A stretch of DNA of 64,000 nt from Schistosoma mansoni (Eukaryota; Platyhelminthes; Trematoda; Strigeidida; Schistosomatidae), in contig NC_031502.1 of NCBI RefSeq assembly GCF_000237925.1, positions 18,846,909 to 18,910,908 of the forward strand, read 5' to 3'. The notes under the pieces are model-generated. The model worked only from the letters and a program-made list of their open reading frames with translations, was not told where the DNA came from and searched no databases. This document shows positions 25,001 to 37,549 of this stretch, one piece after another (position 1 is the stretch's first letter; the number at the start of each line of letters is the position of its first letter). Position numbers and translations under genes: made by a program.

Positions 25001-26084
25001 AATTCGGATAAGGTTAAGATAAAGACCACTCTCAATCCAACAAACCCATGGAAATGTTTGCCTTATTGAAAAGAGACTGAAATGCTTAAAACCTTATTGC
25101 TTCGTGATTTAAGACCTCCTACAACTTCAGTTACAGCAAACAAAGTAAACAGATTTCAAAAATATTAGTTTACTATGGAAACCCTGTACTCCCTTCTATG
25201 ACTACTATTTCTATCACAATTCGGGTTGATGATTTCCTCTCCGTGTTAATGTGGTATGTCAACTGGAACCGATTCACAACTCAGTGTGTAAACTTTTCGT
25301 ATGACATATATAAAGTATCCTATTAATTAAAAGTAACTCACCTAACTCTATAAATCAGTCATCTTACATTTATAATGTACTGTATGGGACCTAATATGGA
25401 ACGTTTTGAAACACTTCCAAAATGATATCAAAAACAGCCTATTAAACAAAAGAGAAAATTTTGTGGATTTACTTTTGATGTGACAAATTCCGTAGGCTTG
25501 ACTAGTCGAAAAACTACCAAGCTTTAAAACAACTTTTACACAATGTATATGAGCACAGAAGCAATCACACAAATATGTTTTGTATAAAACATAATCCAGT
25601 GAGCAGTTACAAAAAGCTGCCATATCTGTCAAAACCAGTGTCTCACTCAATACAGAGAACTAGATAACGTTTTTTTAACTTACTCTGTTATCAGCCAGTG
25701 CAATAGTTCCGAAATCTCCATGTTTTAAAAGGCCGCGAAGTAAAGGTTTTTCAACTAGACTCTTTGCTGGTTGAGTCTCGTCAGTATTAAACCTCCATAT
25801 AACATAGGACGAATTTAGACGTAGTTTTCCAAGTTTTTGAGCATACCATTCTTGACAATACCTATTGAAATTAGTGGTAGACATTTCAAGTGTCGTAAGA
25901 TTAAAGCAGTGGCAAACGCCAGATAGTAAATAAACGAAGATTTTTGGCACTTCAAGTAGACAGACACTTCACTGACGAGACGGTTGAAATGACCTAGTCG
26001 ACCTAGACAGGCGAGAACACTAGTGCTTTGAGCTACCGCAGAGACTGGGGCCACTGACGCACCGTAAGAATCACAGACATTCAT
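22004..26084 (-). CDS. Unidentified protein, three-exon model (possibly MED17 C-terminal region)
   Basis: A consistent model has exon 1 26084-25951 (MNVCDSYGASVAPVSAVAQS..., in-frame TGA just upstream of the ATG), exon 2 25861-25684 (YCQEWYAQKLGKLRLNSSYV...), and exon 3 22402-22004 (VIGCDKSVISLSKSLTSALA... to stop). Exon 2 to 3 is strong: donor GTAAGT, acceptor TCATCTTTAG, phase 0, across a 3.3-kb intron. Exon 1 to 2 is an 89-bp intron with a weak GTGCCA donor. The product is about 236 residues, soluble-looking, with no membrane segment. I do not recognise it with confidence. The order of a VISLS strand, a helical stretch and an ATIHVAPNGPISLVKIRKP segment loosely resembles the C-terminal part of Mediator subunit MED17 (VITLS ... 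[20 protein letters not shown]), which would make this a partial model. The long intron holds a SINE-like unit and LINE debris. Confidence 0.5.
22681..23200 (-). mobile_element. SINE-like retroposon, about 0.52 kb, minus strand
   Basis: On the minus strand the unit ends in a (TAAA)n tail (plus-strand TTTATTTATTTATTTA at 22684-22699). It shares its whole length with the plus-strand copy at about 32100-32630: GACTGCATCTCC, CCGGGTGTGGC, AAGAAAACCACCTG and CCAATATTTATGTGTTTAAA in the same order. There is no coding capacity I can defend. It could be a SINE or the conserved 3' tail of a LINE family. It lies in the long intron of the minus-strand gene. Confidence 0.75.
23730..24160 (+). mobile_element. 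LINE endonuclease-region fragment
   Basis: The translation shows SVAGVGVVQSSKAEAEIQW and, further on in another frame, TQIDHIVTSYWLERL, which resemble the end of LINE endonuclease domains (GVGVVLS..., NQIDHI...). Frame changes and stops are frequent. A small following piece near 24880-25000 (GKSGGDRDVKQLFRIVKETG) may be the linker to the reverse transcriptase of the same family. Confidence 0.5.
24480..24870 (-). mobile_element. LINE ORF2 C-terminal fragment, minus strand
   Basis: The minus-strand frame encodes VRGGQTKTWHQSLKSLTSSL, RCRLLGWGPRDYRNQWLETL and DMSQNRLQW, the conserved C-terminal end of a LINE ORF2 (GGQ.xTW...GWGPRD...WLETL.DMA.NR.QW). It lies between plus-strand pieces of what may be the same family, so this intron holds opposed LINE remnants. 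Confidence 0.65.
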
Positions 26085-29000
26085 TAGTCAGGTCATATTT
26101 ATATTATTCAAAGTTATATGCTTGACATCCCCGGTCAGATTGTAAGTAAACAATGTAACTATTTTACGGTAGTGGATCATTATTTACTTTAACTAATCAG
26201 CTATATTGATTCAAATGCATTAGGTTATTTAAACAGTGAGTCTTTATTCTTATCATTTAATCAATTTAGGTCCTAAATTATTTGTTATCTGAATGTTGAG
26301 TCATATAACAGTGGAAACAATTCCAACCTGAGTTGATGGGTCCAAAGAGGAAAATCAATTTGATAGAGATTTAATGGAAGCAGAACAATTCTCTCGAATG
26401 ACTGTCAATTCCATGTATCACCTTCCATTTTGGCAAGCAGTAAGCTATATGCGAACCTTGTGAAGGTAAGACGCCTTTGCATATCGCCTTTGATGTTACC
26501 AGTAGCTAGCAATACTTACCAATTTTCCTTTTGGATACATTAGTAGTGTACTGACTTTTAAGGTACTTTTAGAACAAGAAACTCTCCATTAACAACTATC
26601 TTTAGCACGGATATAGAAAGTACACATAATCTTACCAGTCAACACTCTGGTGTATCGAGCTACCGACTGTCTATTGACAGGTGAGTAGACTGAGTGACGA
26701 ATATATATGTATGACTGTTAATCACTATGCGCTCTTGACTCTACTTGATAACAAACTACGAGAAAGTTGTTGGTTTTACAAACCATGATGGTTGCATAAG
26801 ACATAAAATAGAATAGGCATCAGGGTTTTATTGCTCCTAAAATGTCACATTTATTAACAAATAAATATCCGACGAGTTGATAAATGCTTGTGTATGGAAT
26901 AGCATTAAGCATATGGCTGGAATTTCCAGTCCCAGTTATTATGAGTAATATGAAATATGCGACATACCGAACAGCCAACAAGTTTGCTTTATAGAAAACC
27001 ACCATTTTCTTTTCTTGATAGCTTGATATTCATAACCTAGCTAGATTTCTGTACATGGATCACATGTGAAGCTTTCCAAACTTCTCCCACAGGATCTCAT
27101 CCGTAATCGTGATGTGATGCAGACGACAAACACGAACAAATGAATTTACTATAGCAACACAGTTGTATGACAGAAGTGCACGTGACTGTCTACTAGTATG
27201 TAGTACAACTCTCTCTTTTCCTTAACGATTTTCGAAGCTCTTGAAATTAGATTTAAAATGTTAATTACATGAACTAGTGAACTGCTGCGACAATAAGTTT
27301 ATAAAATATAAGCTAATTTTCAAATTAACAGCACATTACACTTACATTGTTCGCTTTCTTTTAGGGGTGTTTTTTATTGATTTTATGCGTGTATGTAATG
27401 TGTTTACATCTTTAACCGGTTCGTCATATGGGAATTTATCTCGTCCAATAGCCAAATCACGAGAATTTAAATCTTTTTCTTTTGAAGTCATCATTAAGTC
27501 CGTTTGATACTTTATCTACAAATTAATAATATAGAGGTTGATTGTCCACAATACTTATCAGAAACCGAAAAATATTGTCAAGAAGCACTCGAAAAATGAA
27601 TTAAATTTAGAAGGCTTAGATATTAGGGTTGATTTCACCATAATAATTTAATCCGCATAACTTAGAATCAAATTAAAAATCCTGAAACCTAAAGATCGAA
27701 TGTTTTGGGGAATGTTAGTGTTTACTAAATGAACAGTAAAGATTTTATTATGTCGCCCCATACTTAAATACTAATAAACACAGTACATTTTGGGAGTTTC
27801 TATCACGAAATGGTGTAAGCGAGGAAATCACGGAACATTAGAAAACGGTACTGTTTTGCCATAGAACACCTTAGCAGGACACACTAATAACCATGTGAAA
27901 AGCCGAACCCAGTTACCGGTTTTCGCGCCAAGTACGATACCATTTAAGTCGAGACTTGATGGTCCATGTTTTCAGTAACATTCCGTTCACGATAGAGAAC
28001 GATCTTCGTCGAACGAAATTAATGGGTTGATGTTTTATTTCATAATAGGCTCACTCCACAGACCATGAGATCGCAACTAGAACATGTCAGACAACCCATT
28101 CTTAACTTGGTCACAAGTGCAGTTTATGATTCGGGTGGATGGTTTTGCAAATAATAACTTTCGAAATACGAATTTCTACAGAACCACCTGTATAAATATG
28201 ATACATTTGGATATACTTGGATAAAAAATACAAGGTTATAAATATGGCATTGTATTAATCACAACAATTAGCAATGTCTTATTGAAAACAAAAACAAATA
28301 GGGATTGAAACTCCATTAACATAGATGGAGTAAGGTGTATGATTCAATTTACGATGAAATCACTGAATCAAGAGTATTTGATGGGCACATGGTTTAAGTT
28401 CTAAAGACTATGCAAATTTTCATTGATGATTTAAAGAAGTCACCAACCTTATTTCATGGCGTTATCGAAATATTCACCAAGTGGATAGTACAAATTTACT
28501 TAAATCCAATAATAAGTCCATGATACTATATTCTGACATCTGATCTTTGGGTATTTGACATTACTACTGATAAGACTCGAAATTGTGGGGAATCGTCCTA
28601 ATCATAGCTCCCTGTTGCTTGCTGCATCGATGCGTAGACTCTAACCAACAATATTGAACAAAGTTGTGCGCTGATCAATTTGATTATCCCATTGAAAGAT
28701 AAACTTTATTGACAATATCTACGCTTCCATGTTTAAGCGTATTGTAATAGTACTAGAAAATATTTAGATGAATCCAATGTATATGTTACGTCCAGGAGTA
28801 TTACTACCTGCTTTTTAAGAATTTTAGAAACCACTCAGGATTATGTCTTACTGTTTAGAATGAGGTGCGAAATCAGTTGTTTGGCACTTTATATCACAAC
28901 AAAATGAAAATTTGACGGCGACGATTATGAACTTACAGTGGGGATATTCGTTCCTTTTTTAATATCTATGGGTGGTGCGAAAGATTCCAAGCGTTTGTCC

Positions 29001-30110
29001 ACAGTCAGGGTTCTGTCCAATGAAAGCAAATCTGAGTCGAGTTCCTGTAGAATTTTAAGGTCTTACAGGTCAAGATACGGAATTCTACTTTACTTTTATG
29101 TGTAGACGCATACAAATGATCAAACTTAAGGGACAAGTTTTTGAATTCGTTTTGTAAGTAGTCAGATGTGGATGGAGTGATGTTTACTGGAAAGTAAAAA
29201 ATGAGTTAAACTAACCTGGTTCGGTAGACGAAATCTCGAAGTTGTGAAACCTAGTGAGAAAGTGAGCATCTCGAGCTAAAATCATATTGTTTAGGATCTG
29301 GTAAGTGACGCTAAGTTTTGAAGAGTGCTTACTTCAGATTCAGGAAAAGCAAGTGACGGAAAAACAGCATCTACAAAACAACGGGGTGTCAATCGGAACA
29401 TATTACATTAGTTCTGAATAGATTCAGGGATCTTAAGAAATGCCACACGAAAACTGAAATCTACAGATTATACATTACCATCAAAAAATACATCTAAACA
29501 CACATCAGGATCCCTGACAATAATCTCAATTAACAAAACCCATCAACGGGTTAATAAATAGACCATAAATTAATATTCTATGACGATGTGGTACGCTAAA
29601 CTGCTTTGCGACAATAACCGTCTACCTATTTTAGTCGATCGAAAAAACCGTGGGTCAGAATATGTGAAACCGTAGATTAACCCCAAGTATTCCCGGTCCT
29701 ACTCAATCGAGATAAAACTCATCGATGTTTTGAATTTGCCCACCCTATTTTCTTACCTGTAATCTCCAGTTTTCGATTATCTGTCTTCGATGGCAGATAT
29801 GTTGACAAAAATTTGACTTTGAACAACTAATCCATCTAAAGCACTGCAAAACGACAGTAGTTAGTTTTTATCTAATAGTCTTAACAACAACAATTTGAAA
29901 AAGCTCTTGCTAAATGAAGTATCTTTAGTCAGCAGAAAGTTTGGAATGTAAAGTAAAACATCCGCGAACCTTTAACACGGAACCAAACACCAGGCCAAAT
30001 ATTGCACAGGCACACATTAATATGTGGTTGACCCCATCTATGTTCGACTCTATTCATATTTCGCTAGCAGCTCTTAAAACGTAGGATTAGTGTAACATTT
30101 CAACTTCCCT
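26085..30110. other. Long AT-rich stretch without recognisable genes
   Basis: Open frames such as 27277-27507 (plus) and 26820-27005 (minus) lack splice-supported boundaries and family motifs. No LINE, LTR or SINE sequence was recognised. It may hold the 5' end of the minus-strand gene and its promoter, or diverged repeats. Confidence 0.4.
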
Positions 30111-30119
30111 ACTTTTGGA

Positions 30120-30300
30120 AAAATATTGTCTGTTTCGGGGAAGCCTCTATAGAAAATTTCGGTGAAATAGCACAAAAGACCCAAAATCTCCCCACGTTTG
30201 CGGAAATCCCCCAGAATTTTGGAAATTTCCGCAATACTCCTCCAAACTTTCATGAAAACCCCAAAAGTTACTCAAAATCGTGAGATTGGGATTAGCAACA
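30120..30300. repeat. Degenerate C-run/A-run tract (G-runs on the minus strand)
   Basis: Repeated short blocks of CCCC or CCCCC separated by AAAATTT-like segments run through about 170 bp. On the minus strand this gives several G3-G5 runs at irregular spacing. It stands out sharply from the local AT-rich sequence. It is not an exact tandem repeat. Confidence 0.45.
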
Positions 30301-30496
30301 CGGTAAGATAGAAACGGACTACAACTTGAAATTATGAAATGTTTGATCAATCGGACCAATACCTTTAATTGGGCAGTTGAAGTTAGTTAGAAACTAATTG
30401 AGCTGAGAATACGCACGCATTTCATCGGTGGATTTACTACAACAAGTTACAACAAACTGATCTAGTTGCTCATTACAATTGGAAATGCTAGGGTCT

Positions 30497-30520
30497 CATA
30501 TGAGGCATATGCCTCATATG
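30497..30520. repeat. Perfect 24-bp palindrome
   Basis: Half-site CATATGAGGCAT is followed immediately by its exact reverse complement, with no spacer and no mismatch. It lies in otherwise featureless DNA about 650 bp upstream of the CR1 LINE. It could be a dimeric protein binding site or chance. Confidence 0.85.
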
Positions 30521-31169
30521 CAACAAGTAGAGCATACGAACCAGTGATCTTATTCTGGCCATGAAGATTAAGTCCTTGAACATTAGGGACAAAATTATAT
30601 GGCAAAATGAGGAAAAATATATCTACACAACAAACCAGTCTGAGACATTGTCAAACGGCAACGATCCAGTAGCATCGTCCATTGATGGAGGTTACTGATT
30701 TCTTGAAGGTCAATATGTTGTAAAACGATTGGTGCGCAACCTCAACGATTCGTAGAGTTTTGAAGAAGCGGTCGAATCAAGATATCTCCAAATTTGATTT
30801 GAGTCCAGCCAAACCATGTCTGATAGCCTTCATCCTTCTAGTAATGAAATTGATTCCATCGTAATGGTGCGTGAAATAGGACGAATCTTCAAACTACACG
30901 TACTGTTTTTTTTTAAAAAGGACAGTGGTATTATTCGTCGTTGAGTTAAATTTATTGTTTTGGTTGTAAATTACACATCAGAACTACTCTTTACACTTTA
31001 ATTGAGTTTGTTTCAGTCAAAGTTATATTTTGCTCGTATGTATTATCTTTGCCTTTGTGTATTTATTGTATCAAAGTATACTTGATCGATTTTGACTTGA
31101 CTTATTCGGTTAAGGTTATAGATTTTTTCGCACAACCATTTTTGTGTTGCCATTCTTGGTTAATTTTTA

Positions 31170-34100
31170 GGACGGTAGGCTCTGCTCAGAAGTGTAGGTG
31201 GCCATACTATTTTTTCCCTGTGGAAGAAGGAATGCAATATAATGATTGTAAGAAGTGGTTCCATATGATGTGAGCCCGCTTAAGTCCCACTGCCTGTAAA
31301 AGATGCCCGAAACTTAACGGCCGTTGGCTCTGTATGTTTTGTTGTTGAAGCAAGACATTGCTCATCCGTGATACAGTTAGCCTTCTGGCGTTGGCTGACA
31401 AATAGGTTGATGAGGGATGTACCTGTAACATGGGTACTGATAGTGGAGAATGTGTGAGTGTCGTAAGGGCTGTTACAGCACGTGCCAGACACCCGACTGT
31501 TCGACACGCAATAGGGCCAAGTTGCTACAGCAACGACTGATGACCCGGACAAAACCATTATCGCCCCGTATAGTTTTAGGGTGAATGCTGAGACTGATGG
31601 GAAATGGATGACGCGGCAATGAAGAAGAGAAGGGGAAGTAGCCAAAAATAATGCCCGTTCAGTTGAAAAAGTCTTTGATGAACTCACACTCTGCGTCACA
31701 GATTACTCCTCCAAGGTGTCAAAGTATGACAATATTTAATCCTACCATAGATGGAAAAAGTTTGACCTCATCAAAGATTGTCGTGAGTCATTCGCTCGAC
31801 TCTCACGACTATGTTACAGGGAAAACTAACTGTAAGCTGTCAACACTTAACAGGCAAGATCTAATGTCACTGACGGAAGCCGTGAACACGACTTTCATAA
31901 AAGTTAAACCCGTTCCTAGTTTAATTATTTGTAATCTAGAGGAGTAGAAAGACAATAACCCTGCTAAAAGGCATGCACACGATCTGGAGTTAGTGGAACA
32001 TGTAATCGGAAATGTACTACCTGAAGAGGTTTCAGGGGTACATATCACGAATGTAATAAGACTAGGTGAATGCGTTGGGGGCGAGACCCAACCAAGAAGA
32101 GTCTCGAAGTCGGTAAGGCCGAGAGTGAGGAGGGCCCGCCATCTCTCTTGAAATGCTCTCACACGGCCACGAGTATACAGTCCGTGCGACGGAAGTCCTA
32201 CTCATCGCTTTCTCGTTGCGGGGGTGTTGTTTGCGAAATTGGGAGGACGAAGAACGAATGCCTAGCGCTTTAACGGGGTTGGTGGACACAGCGAGTCCAC
32301 CTGAGGGAGCCGGAAAAACCCTTATTCTAAACCGATGGTGCACATGGGCTCCAGTATCCTGATGAAACAAATGGTGTATGCAGCAATTATCGGTCAACGT
32401 CTACCATGGGACTGCATCTCCTCACGATGCTCCACTGTCTTGTGGGTCAGATCTTTAGGTCGAAGGCTCCGGGTGTGGCTCTTTAAGAAAACCACCTGTT
32501 TTGGTCCGGGCACTTGGGCAGTACCATAGCCCTCACACAATTAAATGAAATGACTCTTTGTGTAGCGCATATATATCTGGTGCCCCCCTGTACCAATATT
32601 TATGTGTTTAAATAAATAAATTTTTGAAGAAAGGGATGTAATTTTTGATAACGCATACAAAACTCATCGCAATGAAGAAGGTATAATGTTCTATGTTATG
32701 GATCACTTATGCATACAATCACTCACATAGGAGGTATGTGTTAGTGGCACACGTGAGGTAGCATGTTGTACAGTTAAGTCTAGGCACAGGTTGATGACTA
32801 TAGGAGGAATATGTCGTAGTCAGTGTTGTCTTGCTGGTGACCTTATCTTAAGACATCTATTCTCGGAGTAAGGCAGGATGTCTCATCATTGGAGATTTCA
32901 ATACACCACATACCAACTGGATAGAGACTACAGCTTCATAGGGTTTTCGATAGCGACCTATCAGCCATTATTCAGTGTGCACTTGTACAATGTATCGCAA
33001 AACAGATAATTATTGACTTGGAATATGAGCCATCATTGCTGGATCTTGACCTCACACACCACTATAAACGTGTCATCGAAATTTAGCAGCCCCCACTAGC
33101 GAATAGTGATCATGTTGTACTTTACTTTAAATTCCGGACACATGGTGTACAATGTTTATCTGCTCCAACCCGTCCCAATAAGTGGGGAGTTAATATACCG
33201 GTAATCAGAGATTGTGCTATCTCGATTGACCGGTCGTTCAATGCTGATGGATCGATCAAAGACGAATGGAATAAGTCTAAGGCTACATCAGAGTTCATAA
33301 CATCACCATTTATCCCGTGATCAACGCTTAAGCCATCATATCACCCTCCACAGACTAGTAAGGAGACCCGAAATGTGTCGATGAGTAAGAAACACTTCTG
33401 GGACATATTCTTGTCAACAGGACACGGATCATTCATGTGTGAATACCAAAAAGTTCGGAATGTGTGTAAAAAGACCATAGCTAGATGCCGTACTATTTAC
33501 AAAAGACAGTTGGCATGTGTAGTCGTATTTGTCTGAAACGATTGTGTTTCGTATGTTAAAAGGCGAACAAAACGTAGTGGTGGTATTCCCACGTCACTGT
33601 CATACGGAAATTCAGATTTACTAGCTGAGTCAGATCAGGCAAAAGCTGATACATTTTCAACCTATTTTAGTAAAGTCTGCTCTTCGTGTACTGTCACAAA
33701 TACTTGTCCCAAACACACCGAGATACCAGCCATAGGAAACTGTCATCCCGTTAACTACTAACCTCAAACCTTTTAAGATACCGAGCGCTGATGGGTTACA
33801 TCCACAACCGCTGTCATCTCTCGCGGACATTATTTCAAGACCACTAGCGACGCTCTTCAACATGTCCCTTTCGCTAGCTAAACTCCGTAGAGGTTGGAAA
33901 GATGCTATAGTCATTCCTATATTTAAGGATGGTCAGAGACAGATCGTATCTAACGACCGACCTGTCAGTCTAATCGGCATAGTCGTTAAGTAACTAAGTC
34001 AGATAGATTCGTACAATCTGTTAAATCCCGGGCAACATTGGCTTAGGAGCAGACATTCATGCTTTACTAACTTACTGAGAGAGAGGAATGGGCAGAAGCC

Positions 34101-35190
34101 CTAAATAACTGTCCGTTTGCTTGTCGATGTGACGTTCATAGACTTTAGCAGAGTGTTTGACAAGGTTTCACACTTATGTCTTATGCAGAATCTCTCGAGC
34201 CTCGGAATAACAGGTGCTGTGCATGAATGAATAGGAAACTTTTTACATGACCGAAGACTGAGAGTAAGAGTCAACGGAACGCTATCCGAATAAGAATCGG
34301 TCGAAAGTGGTGCACCCCAAGGCACCATCTTAGGTTTTCAGCTTTTCCTTCGCTACGTCGATGAATTACGTCTGTCCCTTAGGTCGTCGACGTTATTGTT
34401 TACGGATGATGTCAACATCTGGAGAACAATAAGAAATGAGGTTGATCATGTTGATCTACAAGCTGACCTAGACGAGTTAGCTAGATGAGTTCGTGGCTGG
34501 TGCTTAGAATTTAGTTTCAGGAAGAGAGTGCTCATGTACATAGGACACAGTAATAGCTACCATTATGACATTGATGGTACATCTCTTCCACGCGTTCAAG
34601 AACATAAAGACTTAGGAGTAATTATATGCCACGATTTGAGAACAACTACGCACTGCAACGCAGCTGCTTCCAAAGGTTATCGTGCGTTATAGTCACTTCG
34701 TCGAGCATTCAAATGCTTTGACGCGGAGATGTTTCGAATTTTCCATTCCACCTACGTAAGACCACACTCTGAGTATTGCATCCAAGCAGCTAGACCATGT
34801 CTAATAAAGGACACTAACTCACTTGAGCGTGTCCAGCGTGTGGGGACGAAATAAGTGAAGATTCTTTCTAAAAACCCATACAATAAGCGTTTAAAACGCC
34901 TAAACCATTTCCCCTTGCCTTGTCGTAGGACGCGGGGTGATCTTCTGCTGGCATTTCGTATCTTTAATTATGATTTAAGTGTCAATATGTCTTATCTTTT
35001 TGCTCCCTCTAGCACAGATAGTCTTCGACGTCAAAGGAAGAAGGCTTACTAACTGAGATCTAATAAACTCAAAGTGAGGACCCGTTTTTCTCATCGAGTG
35101 GTCAATGACTGGAACACGTTACCCAAACAGGTGGTATATGTCATGATTTCATCTCCGGCTTTTGTCACGTAATTTATTCACCAATCGAAA
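31170..35190 (+). mobile_element. CR1-type LINE, nearly full length, decayed and interrupted
   Basis: In order: an ORF1 PHD-like zinc finger (about 31180-31310, CKKWFHMMCARLSPT across frames); the ORF1 end with LIICNLEE (about 31915-31945); then a 0.5-kb SINE-like insertion (32075-32630). After that come endonuclease (CLIIGDFNTPHTNW at about 32880-32930) and reverse transcriptase (VDVTFIDFSRVFDKVSH near 34120-34165; APQGTILGF near 34315; LLFTDDVNIW near 34395, where the usual ADD is TDD). The C-terminal region follows (LGVIICHDLR, PHSEYCIQAARPCL, RVVNDWNTLP) to about 35190. Stops and frame changes are numerous, so this is an old copy. No A-rich tail is seen. Confidence 0.85.
32075..32630 (+). 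mobile_element. SINE-like retroposon, plus strand, inside the CR1 LINE
   Basis: It is colinear with the minus-strand copy at 22681-23200 and ends in TTTATGTGTTTAAATAAATA. ORF1 text of the LINE stops near 32070 and endonuclease text begins beyond 32850, which places the unit inside the LINE as a later insertion. The left boundary is approximate because only two copies can be compared here. Confidence 0.7.
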
Positions 35191-35199
35191 TACGACATC

Positions 35200-37540
35200 C
35201 AATCGTAACACTGTGCCAAATCAGTGACGTTCGGCCAGCATGAGTAGTAGCTTTGTAAAATTACTTAGGGCTGATTTGAACTTTTGAAAGCGTATGGCGT
35301 AGAAATAAAAGATTGGCGAAAAATAGTGTTGGATAGTTAGATGTCGAGACTCGCGGGTAGCTATAGACCTCAAGATCCAGAAGGAAACAATGTAGCTAGT
35401 AAAGGGCGAGTATGTAAATTATAGCAAAACTAATAAAATAAGCAAATCCATAAATCGTATTTGAAGTAATTTTAATTACTTCGTGCATTATTCCGCCCAT
35501 TACTTGAGTTTCAACTTAAAAGACGTTCGTATGTCATCACTTGTTTCTCTATGACGAATGCTAGTTCATCTGTAACTAGCACAATAGGGATTAGCAAGCA
35601 CGAATTATATTATAGTCAACGAAAATAAACCCATCACTAAATAATTTTTATATGTCTAATTCCCTTCATAAACAGGTTTATTCAATAGGTATTCTACCAA
35701 ACTAACTAGGTTGCACACGTTCATATGCCATGTAACTGTATGGAAATATACGTGTTGTAAACAATTCGGACCCAAATAACTTGCTGTATATAAACGTCTG
35801 CTGTTTATTTAGTTTGCAAAGTTTGTTTTCCATTCTCACTAGCTCATCCACCCAATTAAAACGAGGCTTTACCTGGTGATGTCCACATTCAAGAAGTATT
35901 AAGCCTATTTTCCTTCGAGTGTGCAAACCCTTAAGCCAAGTTCAAAGTACCATTATATGTTTGCAAATTACATGAACTCGTCCAGCCTGCGTTCATTTTC
36001 ATAACAAAATATCAGCGCTTTAAATCAAGACCGCAACTATGATTAGAAAGATGCGAACGACCAAATGGCGTCACGTATTCAGTCCCTTATGTGTATTGAA
36101 GACATGGTTCAGTAGAGATGTTTCACAATATGTTTACAAGTTCATATGTTTGGAATATTTATAAAGAGTAATATGTTTTACGCGACTGGATAATGTAAAC
36201 TTTCAGGTTCCTTAGAAGCGCTATTCCATCACAACGGAAAATCATAAAGAAATTGTTCTGACCGATGTAAAGTGACATTCATAATCAAAGTATGGTATAA
36301 ACAAACCAAGTTCAGTCGTATGTGAACCAGTATCTTCAACAAAGGTTTGAACTCAGTGAAACGGGACGCAGGACAAAAACCATAAATCAATGTTCTCCGA
36401 GTCAGGGATAACATGTTTTTTCAACTATTGAGAGTACGAACCGACTGCATAGATCTATTCACTGAAATGGTTTTACGATTACTGGACAGGTGAACTCATG
36501 CGAAAAATAGTTTTGGTCGATTTAGCAAGGTGTTGAGACTATTTGAATTTCTCGAACAATATCACTCTTCGTCACTACGGAATATTATGATATTGTGATA
36601 TTAAAGTAATATTCGGGGTGTTGTAACATTTCGTAGTTTTTTACATGTAGAAAAACTAACAGATGTTGTTTGCCTCTTTATTCAATAAAGCGCTGTTTTC
36701 CCAAAACAAACTAGAACTTTTACTACCCTATACTGCTCACTAACAAGAGGCTCTATGTTCCATGCAAAAGAGTATTGAGATTTCTGGGCCATTCAGCTGC
36801 AACAGATTCCAAGTCTGTAAAGGCTTATTGATGGCTTACATGGATCCTTCGCAGTTTAAATACAGTGGTCTTACGTTTTCCGAAATATGCTAGTTTCCAT
36901 ACATTACAGAAGATTCAACCAGTTGGTGGTTTTAACGCCCTGAATAGTTACTGAGAAGGTAGAAAAGAACCTTAGTATTTTGATAAGCAACTTTGTTAGA
37001 ATCAGAGAGTGAGAGCATGGTCCTGAGTAATGACAAGAAACCTACAGAAAGTCCATCCTACAAATGATCAAGTGTTAGTTGAATATACAACCTATTTCAG
37101 ACAGCGGTAAACACAGTTCAGTGGCTTCCATCATTATTGTCAGTTAAATACATTATCTACAGGTAATAACGGAGCACTGTTAAAACTCCCCACAACCTCA
37201 GATAGCTGTTGACTGATAATCATTTATCAATACTTTAGATAACGATCTGCAAAGCCTTATCGAATTTCTGTCATTATGAACGTTCCATGGTAGAAAAAAG
37301 CAAAACTGAAGAAGAACATCAAATATCCGCTGCAGGCTAGAAAGACAGTCTAAGATGTGTCAAAACTCTAATCAAATTGGAGTATTTACCATAATTTAAC
37401 AGACGAAAGCAAGCTTCAGTTAACCAGCTTGTCTTACTCATGGAGTTTTATGTTAAGCTGCCACCCTAGATGGATGAGTGAAAAAGTGGCCTACTACACA
37501 AATTGTTTTCTCCTTCTAAGTTAGAGCATAAAAAGCCAAG
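35200..37540. other. Intergenic DNA, nothing recognised
   Basis: A minus-strand open frame at 35926-35702 has protein-like composition but no motif or convincing acceptor. It is not called as a gene. No mobile element text was recognised. Confidence 0.4.
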
Positions 37541-37549
37541 GCACAGGAC

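Noticed and set aside
31280-31699. Minus-strand 139-codon frame
   Set aside because: It is the antisense shadow of CR1 LINE ORF1 on the plus strand.
35702-35926. Minus-strand 74-codon frame with protein-like composition
   Set aside because: There is no motif, acceptor or neighbouring exon to support it.
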